Source: Callipepla californica brunnescens
Lineage: Eukaryota; Chordata; Aves; Galliformes; Odontophoridae
Direction: 5' to 3'
DNA length: 64,000 nucleotides
Assembly (NCBI GenBank): GCA_023055505.1
Contig: JALIRH010000002.1
Coordinates: 744,001-808,000, forward strand
In this document: positions 24,450 through 37,085 of the stretch, piece by piece
How the letters are laid out: every line of letters begins with the position of its first letter
How positions within the stretch are numbered: the stretch's first letter is position 1
The notes under the pieces: model-generated
What the model saw: only the letters and a program-made list of their open reading frames with translations
Told to the model about the DNA's origin: nothing
Database searches by the model: none
Position numbers and translations under genes: made by a program

Positions 24450-24984
24450 GATTTATGTTATTCTAGATCATGTTTGATATATCCACACTAAGCTCAGCCT
24501 GAGAAAACAGCTCTGCCAGAAACGGCTGCAGTTTGAATCTCTATATCACATCAAATTCCTTTTTTTTTAGTGTTTGGGAGTACCCTCTTGGCTGCCTTTC
24601 TCCATTGACTCAATTGCATCTAGCAGTTCAAGAAAGACACTCCAAAAAGCCACATGTTCTGCCTGATCACTCAGAGATGATGAATGAAAGTGTCAATGTG
24701 GAAAGGTCACAGCCATTTGTGTTGTTCCCACCACAAGCTGGCACTTGTAGGAGCAGAGAGAATTGTTTTGTATCTACAAGCACATGGGAGTGGGAGCTTG
24801 GCAGGTTGCACTCTTGGCAGTGCTAACAAGTCTTCATGTGATCTCTGCAATGTGGATGATTTCACCTATTAAAATAGGTCAAAGTGCCTCTTTAGAGCTG
24901 GGGATGTCCAAGAAAAGGAAGGTGCTGTTGGAATTGTCCACATTGAGAGGTGGCCTCTGTGCCAGCTTGGAAAAGATGCTGATT

Positions 24985-25212
24985 GGGTATTATGAAAAAT
25001 TTCAGGTTGGATATTACAAAAAACTTCTCTGAAAGTGTGGTGAGATACTGGAACAAGCTGCCCAGGGAAATACCGGAGTCACCATCCCTGGAGGTTTTCC
25101 AGAAACATGGCACCATGAGGGACACGTTTTATTGAACATGGTGGGAATGGGTTGAAGATTGGATTTGATGATCTTAGAGGTTTTTTCCAACCTTCATGAT
25201 TCTATGACTCTA
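24985..25212 (+). mobile_element. CR1 3'-end fragment
   Basis: 'GGTTGGATATTACAAAAAAC', 'CTGGAACAAGCTGCCCAGGG' and a terminal ATGATTCTATGACTCT show a CR1 3' end downstream of gene 2. Confidence 0.87.
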
Positions 25213-28040
25213 AATGATTGCTCATGCCTACAGGGATGGAAATTGTGCAGAAAGAGCCTGGAGAGGTGGTGATGCCTGATTAGATGGGGTGATCTCTTTT
25301 GCTGCTGTATTTTGAGGCTAGGGAATGGGAGCAATGATGTGGAGATCCCAGAAGAGCTTTTGAAGGAGCAGAGCTCTTTCTAAGATGGACAAAGGACAAA
25401 GGACACACCTGGAGCTAGAGGGTGCATAATTCCTGGTGGAACACATTTGGGGAGGGCTCAAGTAAAAGTAATACCTGGAAAAACTCCCATTTGCAGCCCA
25501 GCCGGGTTGGAGAGTTTTTCTCCATCAGTGCTTAAGGCAAACTGCAAAGGGCATGAACTTCTGCACCATGGGGAAAAACCACAGTGCTGGCTGAAGGCTG
25601 TGAAAGAAGGCTTAGTCACTCTGTAAAGATTTATTTTCTGGGCAACAAGAGTGTCCTGGCATTCCTTGAAATATGAGACGGACCAGCTGAAGTGTCGTGG
25701 CATTTCTTTTTGGAAAGAGAAACAGAAACTTGGCTTTTGCCCTTCTCTTTAATCGTTTTCACCGTCACTTTTCCTGTATACTAACCACATTAATTTCTTA
25801 AATTATTCTTAAGGCTTTGGGCCAACTGGAAAATCCATAAACAACATTTGAATTAGGCACTATGTTTAACTTTAAATTTCAGTGTTCGTTTCATGAAAAA
25901 ATACATGTTTTCACCAAAATAAAGAAATTATTCATCCTTCTCCTGCGGTGATTTCAACAAGGTTTAGTACAAGATGAGCGAAACAAGACTAGCAAAACAC
26001 ATGTCCCCCTCACTCTCATTTAAATCCCTTGCTTCCCTTTCCAAAATGTTCTGGAATTTCATAACTTCTAAACACTTGTAAGCTGTAATATTCTCTTCTC
26101 TTTTGTCTGGGTCCCTCTGGTGACCTCTTTCTATCCACTTGGATTCTTTTCAATCTATCTCACCTGGTGCTGATAAGAGTTGAAGATAGCATTAACATCA
26201 GAGACACACATGGGGTCAGTTGCAGGTGTGTACAAAAACCCTGCAATAACTCATTTAAAAAATAAACTCTCTCCATCTCCAAATCTCAGCAGCTTGCAGG
26301 AGACAAGAGATATTTTAGTTTTTGCCTGGATGAAACTACAAGGGAGGGAAGAAAAAAAAAGTGCCTGGCAGATCTGCTATTTCTGTACCTGTTAATGGAT
26401 GCTGCTGGCTGAAATAAACCTGAATGTGGGCTGCCTCTGCAGTGCAATGTACGGGCTGCAGAATGACATTGCCTGGTGGCTGGAGTACCTTTATCTTCAG
26501 TTACCTCAAACAGTCTGCAGCAAAAGTTGATTTGCCAATAACGACATATGAAATCTCTTCTGAATTGGAGACAATAAACTATTTCAAGGAAATGAGGTTT
26601 GAAGTCCCTGGTATGGAGGGTGCAAGCTTCTATTTTCCTCCTGCCTGGTACGTTACAAAGGCATTGGCTTTCCCAGGTCAAACAACACCCCTCCTTTGAG
26701 TTTTCTTGGTTAATTGCTGCCTCTGTTCCAGATGACTTTCATGCCCTACCTATTGAGAAAGCAGAAATTTCCTCACCTTTGTCACGTAAGTCTCCATACT
26801 AGCAATATTTCTAAATTCAATTTACGAGACACTGGAAAGACTGACATCAACTGAAGAACTGGGCATGCCTTTCCAGTGAGTTAATGATTGTAGGTGGGTC
26901 CTACTGGAAGCTCAACTATCTAGTGGGAGGTGGAAATATAAGCAATTTTGAGACCAAGAAAAAAGAAAATACAACAGATGGAGAGCAGCAAGAGGCAGAG
27001 TCCCTGTCAAAAGCCTGGGGCATGCAGGTTGTTCTGAGTGTCACATGAAAAGAACCCAGCTGGATCATTTTTGGGACTGTGCCCCAATCCCAATGGTTAG
27101 ATGGCAGAAAGACAGTGGTGGGAGGAAAAGGCAACAGAGATGAGAAAAAAATGAAGAATGATCTTAGTTTGTACAGAGAGAAAGCTTGAAGCATGATAAA
27201 AATGGAGGAATAAAGAACACTGTATAGAAACCCAAAGGAGTACTTGTATCAGGCATTTCAAATTATATTGGTTGGCTATATTTCTTTTTTCATGAAGACT
27301 TAATGAGTTGAGAACATTGATCAGGCAGCCTCTCACTCTCCATGATTTCACTGTTTTGTTTGTTGTTGTTTTTTTTTCTCCCTGATTTTTTTTTGCAGTT
27401 TGTGAGAAAATTCACAGCTTGCTCAATGTGATGAGGGTGGATGTTATTTTTATTTTTTAATTTAGGTGGTCATTTTCATTGCCTGGTGGAATTTATTTTC
27501 CAATAAGCTAATATCTTCCCTCATGTAAAATATCTAGTTTTTGAACAGAAACATTTAGGATTCTGAACTGCAGTACTGAAAAGACTCAGAAAATTATATC
27601 TGGTCCCCTATGGAATGCAGTGGAAGGAGACTTCTCTTGTGATCTAGCTGTACTGAGAATCCTGGGAGACATTTTGAATACATTTCAATCCCAATTTCAA
27701 TTTCAAATTCAATCCATTTCCATATGCACTAAAACAGTGTGTGAGGATGGGATCCTGGAGGATGCAGACTGTGCTGAGCCTGGAAAGGCGAGCACTCTCT
27801 TCTCACGTGGACTCTGTTTTGTTTTTGTGTGTTGCTTCTCCTCCACTCATCCAGAATTAGAAACTGTTGCATACTTAGTGCCAGATGAGTAAGTCACATT
27901 GTGAAATAACTCAAAAAAGGAGGGGGAGATATACGCTTGTTTAGATTTCCAACAAAGCATATTTCCCCATACAAGCTCTGACATGTTACTCTCAATCACT
28001 CATCATCTGACACACTGCAACACCATAGTTATTATCCTAG
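25213..28040. other. Intergenic between Ly6 genes 2 and 3, no gene seen
   Basis: Short open frames only. No repeat family was recognised in most of it, and no Ly6 exon was found. Confidence 0.4.
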
Positions 28041-28047
28041 CGTATAA

Positions 28048-28070
28048 GCAAACATTGCAGAGGTATAAAA
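28048..28070 (+). promoter_or_regulatory. Core promoter of Ly6 gene 3: GCAAACA + TATAAAA
   Basis: TATAAAA at 28064-28070 is 58 nt upstream of the ATG. GCAAACA at 28048-28054 starts 16 nt before it, the same spacing as in genes 1 and 2. A second TATAAA close to the ATG (28114-28119) is too near to be the main box. Confidence 0.7.
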
Positions 28071-28121
28071 ACTGCCCCATGTGTGCTCTGCTCATTTTGG
28101 AGGCTGCGAGACCTATAAAGG

Positions 28122-31100
28122 ATGAAGGCTTCTCTTCTTGTCGTGCTTGTCATCGCCCTGTGCACGGAGAGCGGTGAGTTGCCAAGGGTTGTTTTGTGCC
28201 AGCAAGACCCCAGAGCTGGGGAATTTATTTGACACTGCAGGCTGAGGAGTGGATTTTGCAGCACAAAGGGTACTATTGAGGCTCATTATGCTCTAGAAGA
28301 TAGTCTGTTACTCAGGATAAGAACACCCAACCCTTGGGTTGCTGTATTCCCACCAGGAGAAGTCATAGAACCATAGGACCATTTGAGTTAGAAGGGAGGT
28401 TTATAAGTCATCTAGTCCAACTCCCCTGAAATGAACAGGGACACCTACAGCTAGACCTGGTGCTCAGAGTCTGGTCCAGGCTGAAATGATGCTGAGGAGA
28501 TGAAGTGGGAGTTGAGATACTCATCTCACCTGACACCTTCCAACCCACCCCAGAACTTGGAGTGACTGTGTAGGGATCTGAGAGTCTTGGTGGATCTCCA
28601 TGAGAAGGGGACTTAATAGAGGATTGTGCAGAGCTGGAAGTGTAATACAGAATCATTGGTAATATGGAATCACTGAATCGTAGAATTGTTTGGTTGAAAG
28701 GAACCTTTACAAGTCATCTAGTCCAGTTCCCTGCAATGAACAGGGGTACCTATAGCTCAATCAGGGTGTTCAGAGCCCTCTCAAGTTTGACCTTAAATAT
28801 CTCTAATAAGGCTGCAAATCTGACATGTAAGAAAATGCAGCCTGACATTTTTTTCATGCTTATTTATTGGTTGCAATTACAAATTTCAATCGCCTAACTT
28901 GATAGAGATGTTTGTGCTGCAAGAAGATGCAGCCCTGGCTCCCATCTCTTTTCTGCAGCTCTGAACATCCCCCTGAGTACTACAGGGGAAATACTTGAGT
29001 TCCTCATCTCAGATGGCTTTTGCCCTGTTGTAAACCTAATCTTACTCTGGCTCAGTTGTAGGGCCATAGAATAACTGAAAATTAACGTCACTTTTAGACC
29101 CCATCTAGCAGGGCACTAAGACTCATAGTTAATTTGAGGCTGTAAATGTTTTTACTGTGGGACTTCACAGGCTTTAAACTTGGCATGTACTCAATGAGGC
29201 TGAGAAACTCAAGGGCAATAAAACCAAACCCTTCCTGCAGCTTATCAACTATAATCACATTTTTTAAAAAAGATCACGTAATGCGACAGCAAACTCACTG
29301 AAGGAGTTGGTGAAAATTAAAACGTAGCCAGCACCACTTTGCTGTGCAATCTAGCCAGAAGGCTGGTAGCTGTTCCAATTAATCTCGAACCTGAATGATT
29401 TTAATGGTGCAAATTCTGCATCTGCCAGAACTTGTACTTTCTAATGCCTTACATATGTTAACTGTTTACCTGGGTGGCTCAAATTATTCACATTAAAATC
29501 TTCATTGAAGAACGCTGAATTTCATTTAGAACAGAGGTCTTTCCTTGCTAGACGCAGGAGACCTTCAAGGCAGTCACATGCTTCCAGAGTCATCTTTAGT
29601 AGAATCACAGAATCATAGAATATCCAGAGTTGGAAGGGACCCATAAGAATCATCAAGTCTAACTCCTGGCTCCACACAGGACCATCCAAAAATCAGTAAA
29701 TGCTTAGTGGAAGAGAAACCTCACAAAAGGGCAGTTGGCAAAATTTCTCCCTCCCATGGCAACAGGACTCTTAAACTACTAACACTGGGAATCTGAGATG
29801 AAACAGGACTTAGGCATCCAAAAAGCCCCAGTATTTCCTGCATAGATCCAGCAAGTTTCTCTTGGAACTAGATGAACTAGGGTTGGAACTCGATTATCTT
29901 TGAGATTCCTTCTTACCCAAGCTAATCTATAATTCTACAAATGGGCTTAATTAATGAAACTGCATTGATTAAAGCGTAAAATGTATTACACATCTAGAAA
30001 ACCCAGTCTGGGGACTCTGCTATCCTAGTCTATCCTAGGTGGAAAGGGTGGTTTCCAGTGGGGTGGAGCAGAGAGATGCCTGGTTGAGGGTTGCACAAGA
30101 GAAGTGAGCAAGGCAACACAAGTGTTGAGCTTGAGAAAGGAGGGAGACAGTATCTGAGACACTGCAAGCCCAACCACCCAATCTCTGTGTCCTCTGATAG
30201 ATGCTCAGGGGTAGAAGAAGGAGAGTAGAATATATGAGGACTAGAGTCCAAAATAGGAAAGTGAAGGTCAGTAATGAGTGGCCATGGAAAGGGTTGTTAG
30301 TTGCAGTGGCATGAGGAAGCAGCTTCCACAGAGACAGAGAAGGATGGATACTTCCCTAAAATTCATTGCTGCGGTTTCTTATGAGATACAGTGCATGCCT
30401 TGGTCACTTGCGTTAATGGTAGGGAGTGGAGATCCTGTTTTGGTCAGATAAACTTGTTTGACCCCTGTTTGGGGGAGAAATATGGTTAGGACATTGCTGG
30501 CAAAGGCAGCAAGAAAGGCAAAAGAGCTTGGGCTAGAGAGAAGAAGGATGAGGGAAAAGAAGAGCAGGAGAAACAAAGCTAAGGGAGACTGCTGGCACAA
30601 GAATAAGATGGATATTAGCTGGTCAAAGACAGGGATAGCCTGAGAATGAGAAGAATGAGACTAATCCCCTTTGGGTGGCATTACTGCAGGAGTGTTTGCT
30701 CCAGATAAACAGATGAGCAGGAAATTCCTGTTATCGTGCAAAGAAACCTTCCCTAAGGATCTCTTTGCTATGAATGACTGCTTTAGCTTACTTGAGCACA
30801 AGCTGCTTTCATTCATTCCTATTAGCACAGCACTTTGCAGATGCAGTGTTACAGATGTACCAAATTTGTAGTGCTAGAGAGACTCTACCCTTGGATGGCT
30901 GTAAAAAAGAATGTGCTGCAGCTGAGGAGCTAGTTTGCTGAGCCATGTCATCTACAGAGCCAGAACTGCTTCCCAGCACAAGAGAGCTCCAAGAATAAAT
31001 TCATCAAATGCAAGCATCCCTCTTCCTACCAAACACTGAGATGCAAAGCTACATGGTTTGTTTCTTATTTGAGATATGTTCTGGGAGCATGCAGGAAAAA

Positions 31101-31348
31101 AAAAAGCCACACTCAGTATGGCCAGGAGACTTACTCTCAAGTATCCTTTTAGGATTCAAGATTTTTAAAAGAATTCACTGTTGGTCCACCTGTCTGTTCT
31201 GAGAAAGGATGTATAGGCCAGGACTCTTCAGATAACTTGAAGGGGATGTGAAAGAGAGTGGACAGGAATCACATGGTCTCTTTCCATACAACTATTGGCC
31301 AGCAAATGGAGAAGGGGAGAGGGTTAGAAAGAGACCACAAGAGCTTCC

Positions 31349-31387
<39 letters not shown>

Positions 31388-32808
31388 CGTAGACTGGGGA
31401 ACTCTTTCCAACAAACATGTGTGATGCCAGAAGTTTCAATGGATTCGAGTGAGACTCAAGTATCCAGAAAGGAGATCCCTTGAGAATTACTACATAGGTA
31501 AACAACAAGGAGTTGAATTTAAAGCAATTTTGGTCCAGATGAGTAATTTTGGTCCAAATTTATATGCCTGCCTGGGGCTGCTAGGCTTGATAGATTCTCA
31601 GTCTGGACTAGCACCACCAGTTTTGTGTTCCTACAAATATTTCTAGAGATGAGTGATGGATGTTGTGTGCTTCTTTTGCAGCTTTCTCCTTGATATGTTT
31701 CTCATGCAAAGATGCAACTTCCAACGTACAGTGTCTCAGTACAACCACGTGTGCTGACCATGAGAAATACTGTCTTACGACATATTCTACCAAAGGACTC
31801 GGTGAGTGTGAAGCTTTTTCTAGGGCTCTGTTGACAAAAGAGGTTCAAGATTAGGCTGCCTGCAGGTGTCCTCCCATCAGGAGATGTGACAGAAGAATTA
31901 TAAAGACATTAAATATTACTTCAGGTGTAAACTCAGCAAATTCATCTCTGTCACAATATATCATAACAATGCTTGTAAAACACACCCAGGAGAGGGAAAC
32001 AATGGAAAGGAGAAGATTTCTCTGCACAACAATCCTGTCTAATCTATAGGCTAAAAGATATATTTACAGAGTGTTGGAACTAGAAAAGACCAGGTGCTGA
32101 GGAAAGGACGAAGCCAAGGCAAGGTGATGATGACGTCCTCAGAGAATCATGAAATCACAAAGAATCATGAAATGACTTGGGTTGGAAGGGACCTCAAAGA
32201 TCATCTAGTTCCAACACCCTGACATGGGCATGTTTGCCAACTGCTAAGCCAGGCCCTAGATAAGGTTGCCCACAGCCCTATCCACCCTGGCCTTGAACAC
32301 CTCCAGGGGTGGGGCAGTCTTTCACTAAACAAATGCTTTCGATCTCTGAATTCATGCTTCAGGTTCCATTTAGCTGGGCCTCAACATGGCATTGGAGTTT
32401 TAAGGTCTAGAGATGACCTCCATAGGTCACGTATAAACAAATAATGATGCAGTGTGCCAAAATCCAAGGGAAAACCATCCGGATTTGGTATAGAACAGTA
32501 TGCTCCCCATTGGATATTGTGCAGACAGCTTACGATTTGTTAAAAAATACAATATGAAAAAATCTGACTTTTCCCCTTGTTCTTTCTCTCCCACATCAGG
32601 TGATGACCGTCAGCAAAGTATTACCAAGAAATGTGCTGCATTTTGCCCGACAATTGACCTGAATATAGGGATTGCCGGTGTTGCCACTAACTGCTGCCAG
32701 ACTTCCCTGTGCAACATCAGTGGGGCCAGCAGTGTGAAAACCAGTTACACCATGATAGCTGTGGGTGTCTTGGCCAGTCTTGCCTGCATCCTCCGCCTGG
32801 GGTTCTAA
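28122..32808 (+). CDS. Ly6/uPAR-domain gene 3, GPI-anchored LY6E-like protein
   Basis: Coding exons 28122-28173, 31682-31801 and 32600-32808 (52, 120 and 209 nt) with intact GT-AG phase-1 introns give 126 residues. The signal peptide is about residues 1-20 (MKASLLVVLVIALC start). The mature protein opens LICFSC, with cysteines at 23, 26, 35, 41, 48, 69, 73, 89, 90 and 95 and the LCN motif. CNISGASS provides a sequon and likely GPI cleavage region, followed by a hydrophobic tail (about 107-122). Its exon 3 is close to that of gene 2 (shared QTSLCN and SVK-SY positions), which supports tandem duplication. Residue 33 is V where genes 1, 2 and 5 have W. A role at the cell surface is inferred from the family; the specific function is unknown. 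Confidence 0.85.
28358..28480 (-). mobile_element. CR1 fragment in intron 1 of gene 3
   Basis: 'AGTCATAGAACCATAGGACC' followed by 'CATCTAGTCCAACTCCCCTG', the reversed CR1 3' end. Confidence 0.82.
28650..28805 (-). mobile_element. CR1 fragment in intron 1 of gene 3
   Basis: 'GAATCACTGAATCGTAGAAT' and 'CATCTAGTCCAGTTCCCTGC': a second, similar copy 170 nt from the previous one, in the same orientation. Confidence 0.82.
29600..29700 (-). mobile_element. CR1 3'-end fragment in intron 1 of gene 3
   Basis: 'AGAATCACAGAATCATAGAA' then 'GAGTTGGAAGGGACCCATAA' and 'CTCCTGGCTCCACACAGGAC', a CR1 subtype also seen at 61796. Confidence 0.85.
29865..29938 (+). mobile_element. CR1 3'-terminal fragment in intron 1 of gene 3
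   Basis: 'GGTTGGAACTCGATTATCTT' followed by AATCTATAATTCTACA; diverged. Confidence 0.7.
31350..31391 (+). repeat. (AGT)n trinucleotide repeat
   Basis: About 12 uninterrupted AGT units and one variant unit, in intron 1 of gene 3 about 290 nt before exon 2. Confidence 0.95.
32140..32325 (-). mobile_element. CR1 3'-end fragment in intron 2 of gene 3
   Basis: 'GACTTGGGTTGGAAGGGACC', 'GATCATCTAGTTCCAACACC' and 'GGCCTTGAACACCTCCAGGG' give a clear reversed CR1 3' region. Confidence 0.92.
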
Positions 32809-33172
32809 AGCGGATTTGGGGAAAGGAGCTACTTGGCATTGCAAGAGTTCAATATCTCATCTGTACAGAAGTTTTTGTCAGGGTGAATACCACTCTGTCT
32901 CTCCAACCTGGTGTATCACATCCCATCAGTAAATATTTTTACTCTTTCCACGCTCTGACAGCCATGCACAAGAGCATGACCCTACCTCAGAAAGGTGTTT
33001 GGAACACTGTGTATGCTCTGTACCATACAGACACGATTTCTCCTACTACATAACTTTCTAACTCCATTCATTTTCCCCCTTCATTTTGGCCCTACTATTC
33101 TCCTGTGCCATTTCTCCTTTTATACCATTTTATCCCATTTGATATTAGAGTTGTTAAACAGAAGCTGGGCAC

Positions 33173-33178
33173 AATAAA
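33173..33178 (+). terminator. Polyadenylation signal AATAAA, Ly6 gene 3
   Basis: A canonical hexamer 365 nt after the stop codon, followed by a GT/T-rich stretch (TGTTGTTTTAGTCTGTTGTG) that fits a downstream element. Confidence 0.8.
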
Positions 33179-34894
33179 GTGTTGTTTTAGTCTGTTGTGT
33201 GAGTGTGTGGTATGCCAGATAAGGTGCAGTGGCTGGGTGCATCCATGTTATCAACAACAAAAGTGGAAGTATCAGCCTGCAAATTGAACAGAAATAATGC
33301 TGAAATATATTGCATTCAGTTTGCATTCACTTTGGGAAGCCCCTATGAAGGTTTTCCATTTTTTTTTTTTTTTGGTTGAAGTGTCATTTTGTGAGTCAAT
33401 TTCAGAGTAAACTCAATTCTATATAACTTGCTTTCAATTTATCTTCTGTATAAGCTGTCAGAAAGTAAATGGCCTTTGAGCTCTTCAGCAAGGCAAACAG
33501 AGGGTACAACATAGGACTGAAAATGAAGGGATCTTGAGCATTAACTTTTCCTTAAAATGATTTAAAAAATCGCTTATTTCAGTGGAAGTTGCTTTATAAG
33601 CATTGTGGATTATCTTGAAAAGAAAGAAAAGTAACTACAGTGGTGCTTAAAGAAAACTCACCAGAAAAAAACAGGTGGCCTCCACCCTGTGCCTGCTGGA
33701 GTGTAAAACAAATGATTAACTCTGAGAACAAATCTCCTATTTTTGCTTGTAAAGTTTTCTACCCGTGTTAAATTTGGAGGAACTCATTCCCCTGCGCTGA
33801 ACTTCCTTGTGGATAATAGCTGTGAATGAGAGATTTGCTCATTGAAACTCTTCCAAAGTGAGTCACTCAGTGCTGAAATGCTTTCTCCTGAGCTGGAGAA
33901 GCTCTCCATTAGGATTACTCCATCAAAGATCTCCCAGGGTAATTAGCTGGGTGCAGCTCACCCAGCTGGTTCTGTCTCCAAACTCACCACACTAGAGCAG
34001 CTACACACGTTGCTCACTCAACTGGGACTTGCTGAGAGCAGAGGAACAGCAATACTGAGAAATATCTGGATCTTTATAACAGGTTTGCAAAGGAAATGTG
34101 GTCTTACAGCTCCAACTTACTCAACCTGCTACAGTCCCTTCTTGTCCACCCTTCATTCCTTCCTCCATCTGACTACACACTCCCTAGCTATTTCCTAGCC
34201 TTCCTCACTGGCTTCTTCATCCAGTGCCATCCTGGACTTTGCTTCCAATCTCTCCTCTCACTGGAGATTCATCTAACTTTTTCTCCTTGGTGCAAATGCA
34301 AGGTTGGCTAAGGATAATCCATCTTTAGCCACAAGCTCTTTGCTATCCCTGTGCTTTCTGTTACACTGCCATTCCTCATCTGAGCTGGCTCCAGTCTTCT
34401 ACCCAATCTACTGACTTCACCTTTCTTTCCCCCCTTCCAAATTTAGAGATACTTCTGTGGCATATACATTTGAACATTTTGAACAAGTCAATAACTTCTG
34501 TGACCATACTCTGCCCTCAAATGGCCATACTCTGCCTCAAACTCAGGTAATATGGTTGTGATGACCAAACTGTTTGAAGTAGTCTCCAGTCTTCGCTATC
34601 CACAGCCTTAGAATTTCTTAGGGACAGTGTTAGTTGGCACAGGCTAAGATCAAGCTGGGGCAGTAATAGTGACTGCACTGATTACAGTATACATCTTGTC
34701 CTGGATAACTTGGGAATATAAACCTGCTCCTGGCATCTAGGTTTAAAAGAATGAACTATTCCATGCTACCTGAGCTTGGAAGATGCCTCTGTTTTGGACT
34801 GAGAGGAAGGCTGGGAACTGAAAGAAAAATAGGAAAAAGGGCAGTAGACCCATGATTGAGCCTGCTACTGACATGCAGAACTTCATGCAAGATT
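33179..34894. other. Intergenic, no gene seen
   Basis: Contains a short poly-T run near 33358-33374. No coding exon or repeat family was recognised. Confidence 0.4.
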
Positions 34895-34972
34895 TCTTTT
34901 TGATGGGTTAATGCTTAGACTAGATGATCATAGTGGTCTTTTCCAATCTTACTGATTTTACAACTCTATGAT
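34895..34972 (+). mobile_element. CR1 3'-terminal fragment
   Basis: 'CTAGATGATCATAGTGGTCT' and TTCCAATCTTACTGA followed by CTCTATGATC. Confidence 0.72.
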
Positions 34973-36464
34973 CTATATTCTGTTTATGGCTATTGTATGG
35001 AGGAGTTGTGGACAGCACTGGGAAGCCAGGATTCCTGTCCCAAAGGGAGCAGCTCCATCTGTGGGCTCCAGCCTGCCTTCATCTCACTTTGTTTCTCCCT
35101 GACCCCAAAGGTTTTACATTCCGTGTTGCCCAGCAACACAACCCATCAAGACTGACCCACATCTCATGTTACATAAAATGGTCCTTATCTGGAGACAGGG
35201 CAGCAATTGCCCTGAGGCACAGGAGGTCCTTCCATAGTAAACCTTCCTTGGCAATAGTTCTTGTATAAGAGGAGACTCCTCTCTGCTAGTCTGCCTGAGA
35301 AACCCTGATGTAACATCTCCCACGCCTAATTTCATGTCCCTCCACCCAGGTTTTCTTATTTGTTGGCTACAATGATTGCACACTCCTGTTATAAACACAT
35401 CAACCTGCCTTGCAGAAGCATTTGAGATGCCTAGAGGGTTCTCGGGAAGAAGTCTGGTGGGTCACAAATAGCTGGGATCACTCCTGGTAGAAGTTGGCTC
35501 ACTCTATGTGGATTATGTAAGAGCTCGGTTTTCAGTGCTCTCAGTTACAGTGCCAGGACCTGAATCAGAATAGGAGATCTTGCCCTGACTAAATTAGGCA
35601 TGTGTAGGAGGTGATTTGACCTTAGCCCTTGTTTTCCCTCATCTCATGGCTTTATCGCCATTGGTATGGAAATTTCTGTGCTGCCTTCTGCACTCTTTGT
35701 ATGTGTTGTCTTTATTTTCCTTCACAATATCAAGATTTCTTCCCCTTTTTGTGGAGATCAGATAAACAACAAATGCACCAGAGACAAAGGAAGAGACAAG
35801 GTGAGTGTGTAAGATCAGAGTAAGGTCCTCAAATAGTCTAAAATGCTTCTGAAAGCAATGAAAGGGGGCAAAACCAAACCTTTTTCAAAATTGGCTTTGG
35901 CTCTATTGAGATACAGACAAATCATAGCTGCATTCTGAGGTCCATTTTAAATTTCCTAAATGGGTATCGATGAGATCATTCTACCGAGGTGATTCAGCCC
36001 CCATGGTTATTTTGATCTTCCTCAATCTTTCTTCCCACTTGGTGCCCCTGATTGGCCAGCTCCAGGCCTTCCTCCAGGCTAAGGTCAGCAGGAGATGCTT
36101 CCCCATTCTGACTGCTTAATTGTTGTCTCTGACTGCTTTGAGTTTTGTAATCTATCCTCTTGGGAAATAAGGAATCACTGTGACTTAGTCACTGGGCTGC
36201 AAATTATTTCTCTCTAGACGCGGGAAGAGAGCATGCTCCAGCAATATAATATGCTCAGGAAATAGCAAAGACTTTAATGTCTTGAGGACAGCTCCCAGAT
36301 AACTGTTTGATATAGAACAGTTTCCTACTCAATTTTCTCTTCTTAAACTCAGTACACACTTCTTGGGAGTTCTTAGTCACACTTGATGACTAACAAGATG
36401 GTCATGTGGTGAAAGGAACGAGCTAAAAACTTATTGCACTAAGGTTCATGTAGAAACAAATGGG
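34973..36464. other. Intergenic, no gene seen
   Basis: No family recognised. The right-hand part may belong to the LTR-like unit that follows, whose left end is not certain. Confidence 0.35.
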
Positions 36465-37085
36465 TGTTGGCAAGATTTGCATGATGAGGTTGAAACACTA
36501 AGGCCTGAACAGTAGGCCTTGAATCAAAGTTGACCTCCAGATGAATCTTGTAACCCAGCATTACATATCATCAGTATCTGATCATTAGCAAAATACGTAC
36601 GATAATTAGCGAAATATATATCTTGGACAAAACATCTAATTAGCAAAGGATGTCGCTTAGATAAAGCACTATGGGAATGTGTTAACATTTCCTTGTTTAG
36701 AAGCATAATGTCAAGGCCTACCAGTACACAAACTTCCTTGATTTCTCCTTGAGCCTTGGCCAGGCTTGAGGTGGAATCCAAAGGGAAAATGAAACCAGAT
36801 GTTTCCACGTAATTGTCATGTAATCTTGTTTATTCAACAATATAAAACGTGGACCCTCTTGTAGCGAAGCCGGAGACCTCTCCCACAAGTGGGCACCCCG
36901 AGTATTGCTGTCTTCATGTAGTAATGGTTAGGGTTAGCTGCATTGCCTTGTTCTGTATTATTCTTGCTGTATCCTTTGATTTATTATCTCATTGCTTAAA
37001 ATTTAAGTAAAAGTAAACACACTTCTTTAACTTGGTGTCTGTGATATTTGTGCTGACCCTGTCCACTGGCAGAGCAGGGCTCTAT
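36465..37085 (+). mobile_element. Probable solo LTR of an endogenous retrovirus
   Basis: The layout looks like an LTR: an A/T-rich U3-like part beginning TGTTGGCAAG, a TATAAAA box at 36841-36847, then an abrupt GC-rich R-like segment (GAAGCCGGAGACCTCTCC), then a T-rich U5-like part. No retroviral coding sequence is next to it and no second copy is in the window. I could not find a target-site duplication, so both ends are approximate, and the family is not identified. Confidence 0.4.
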
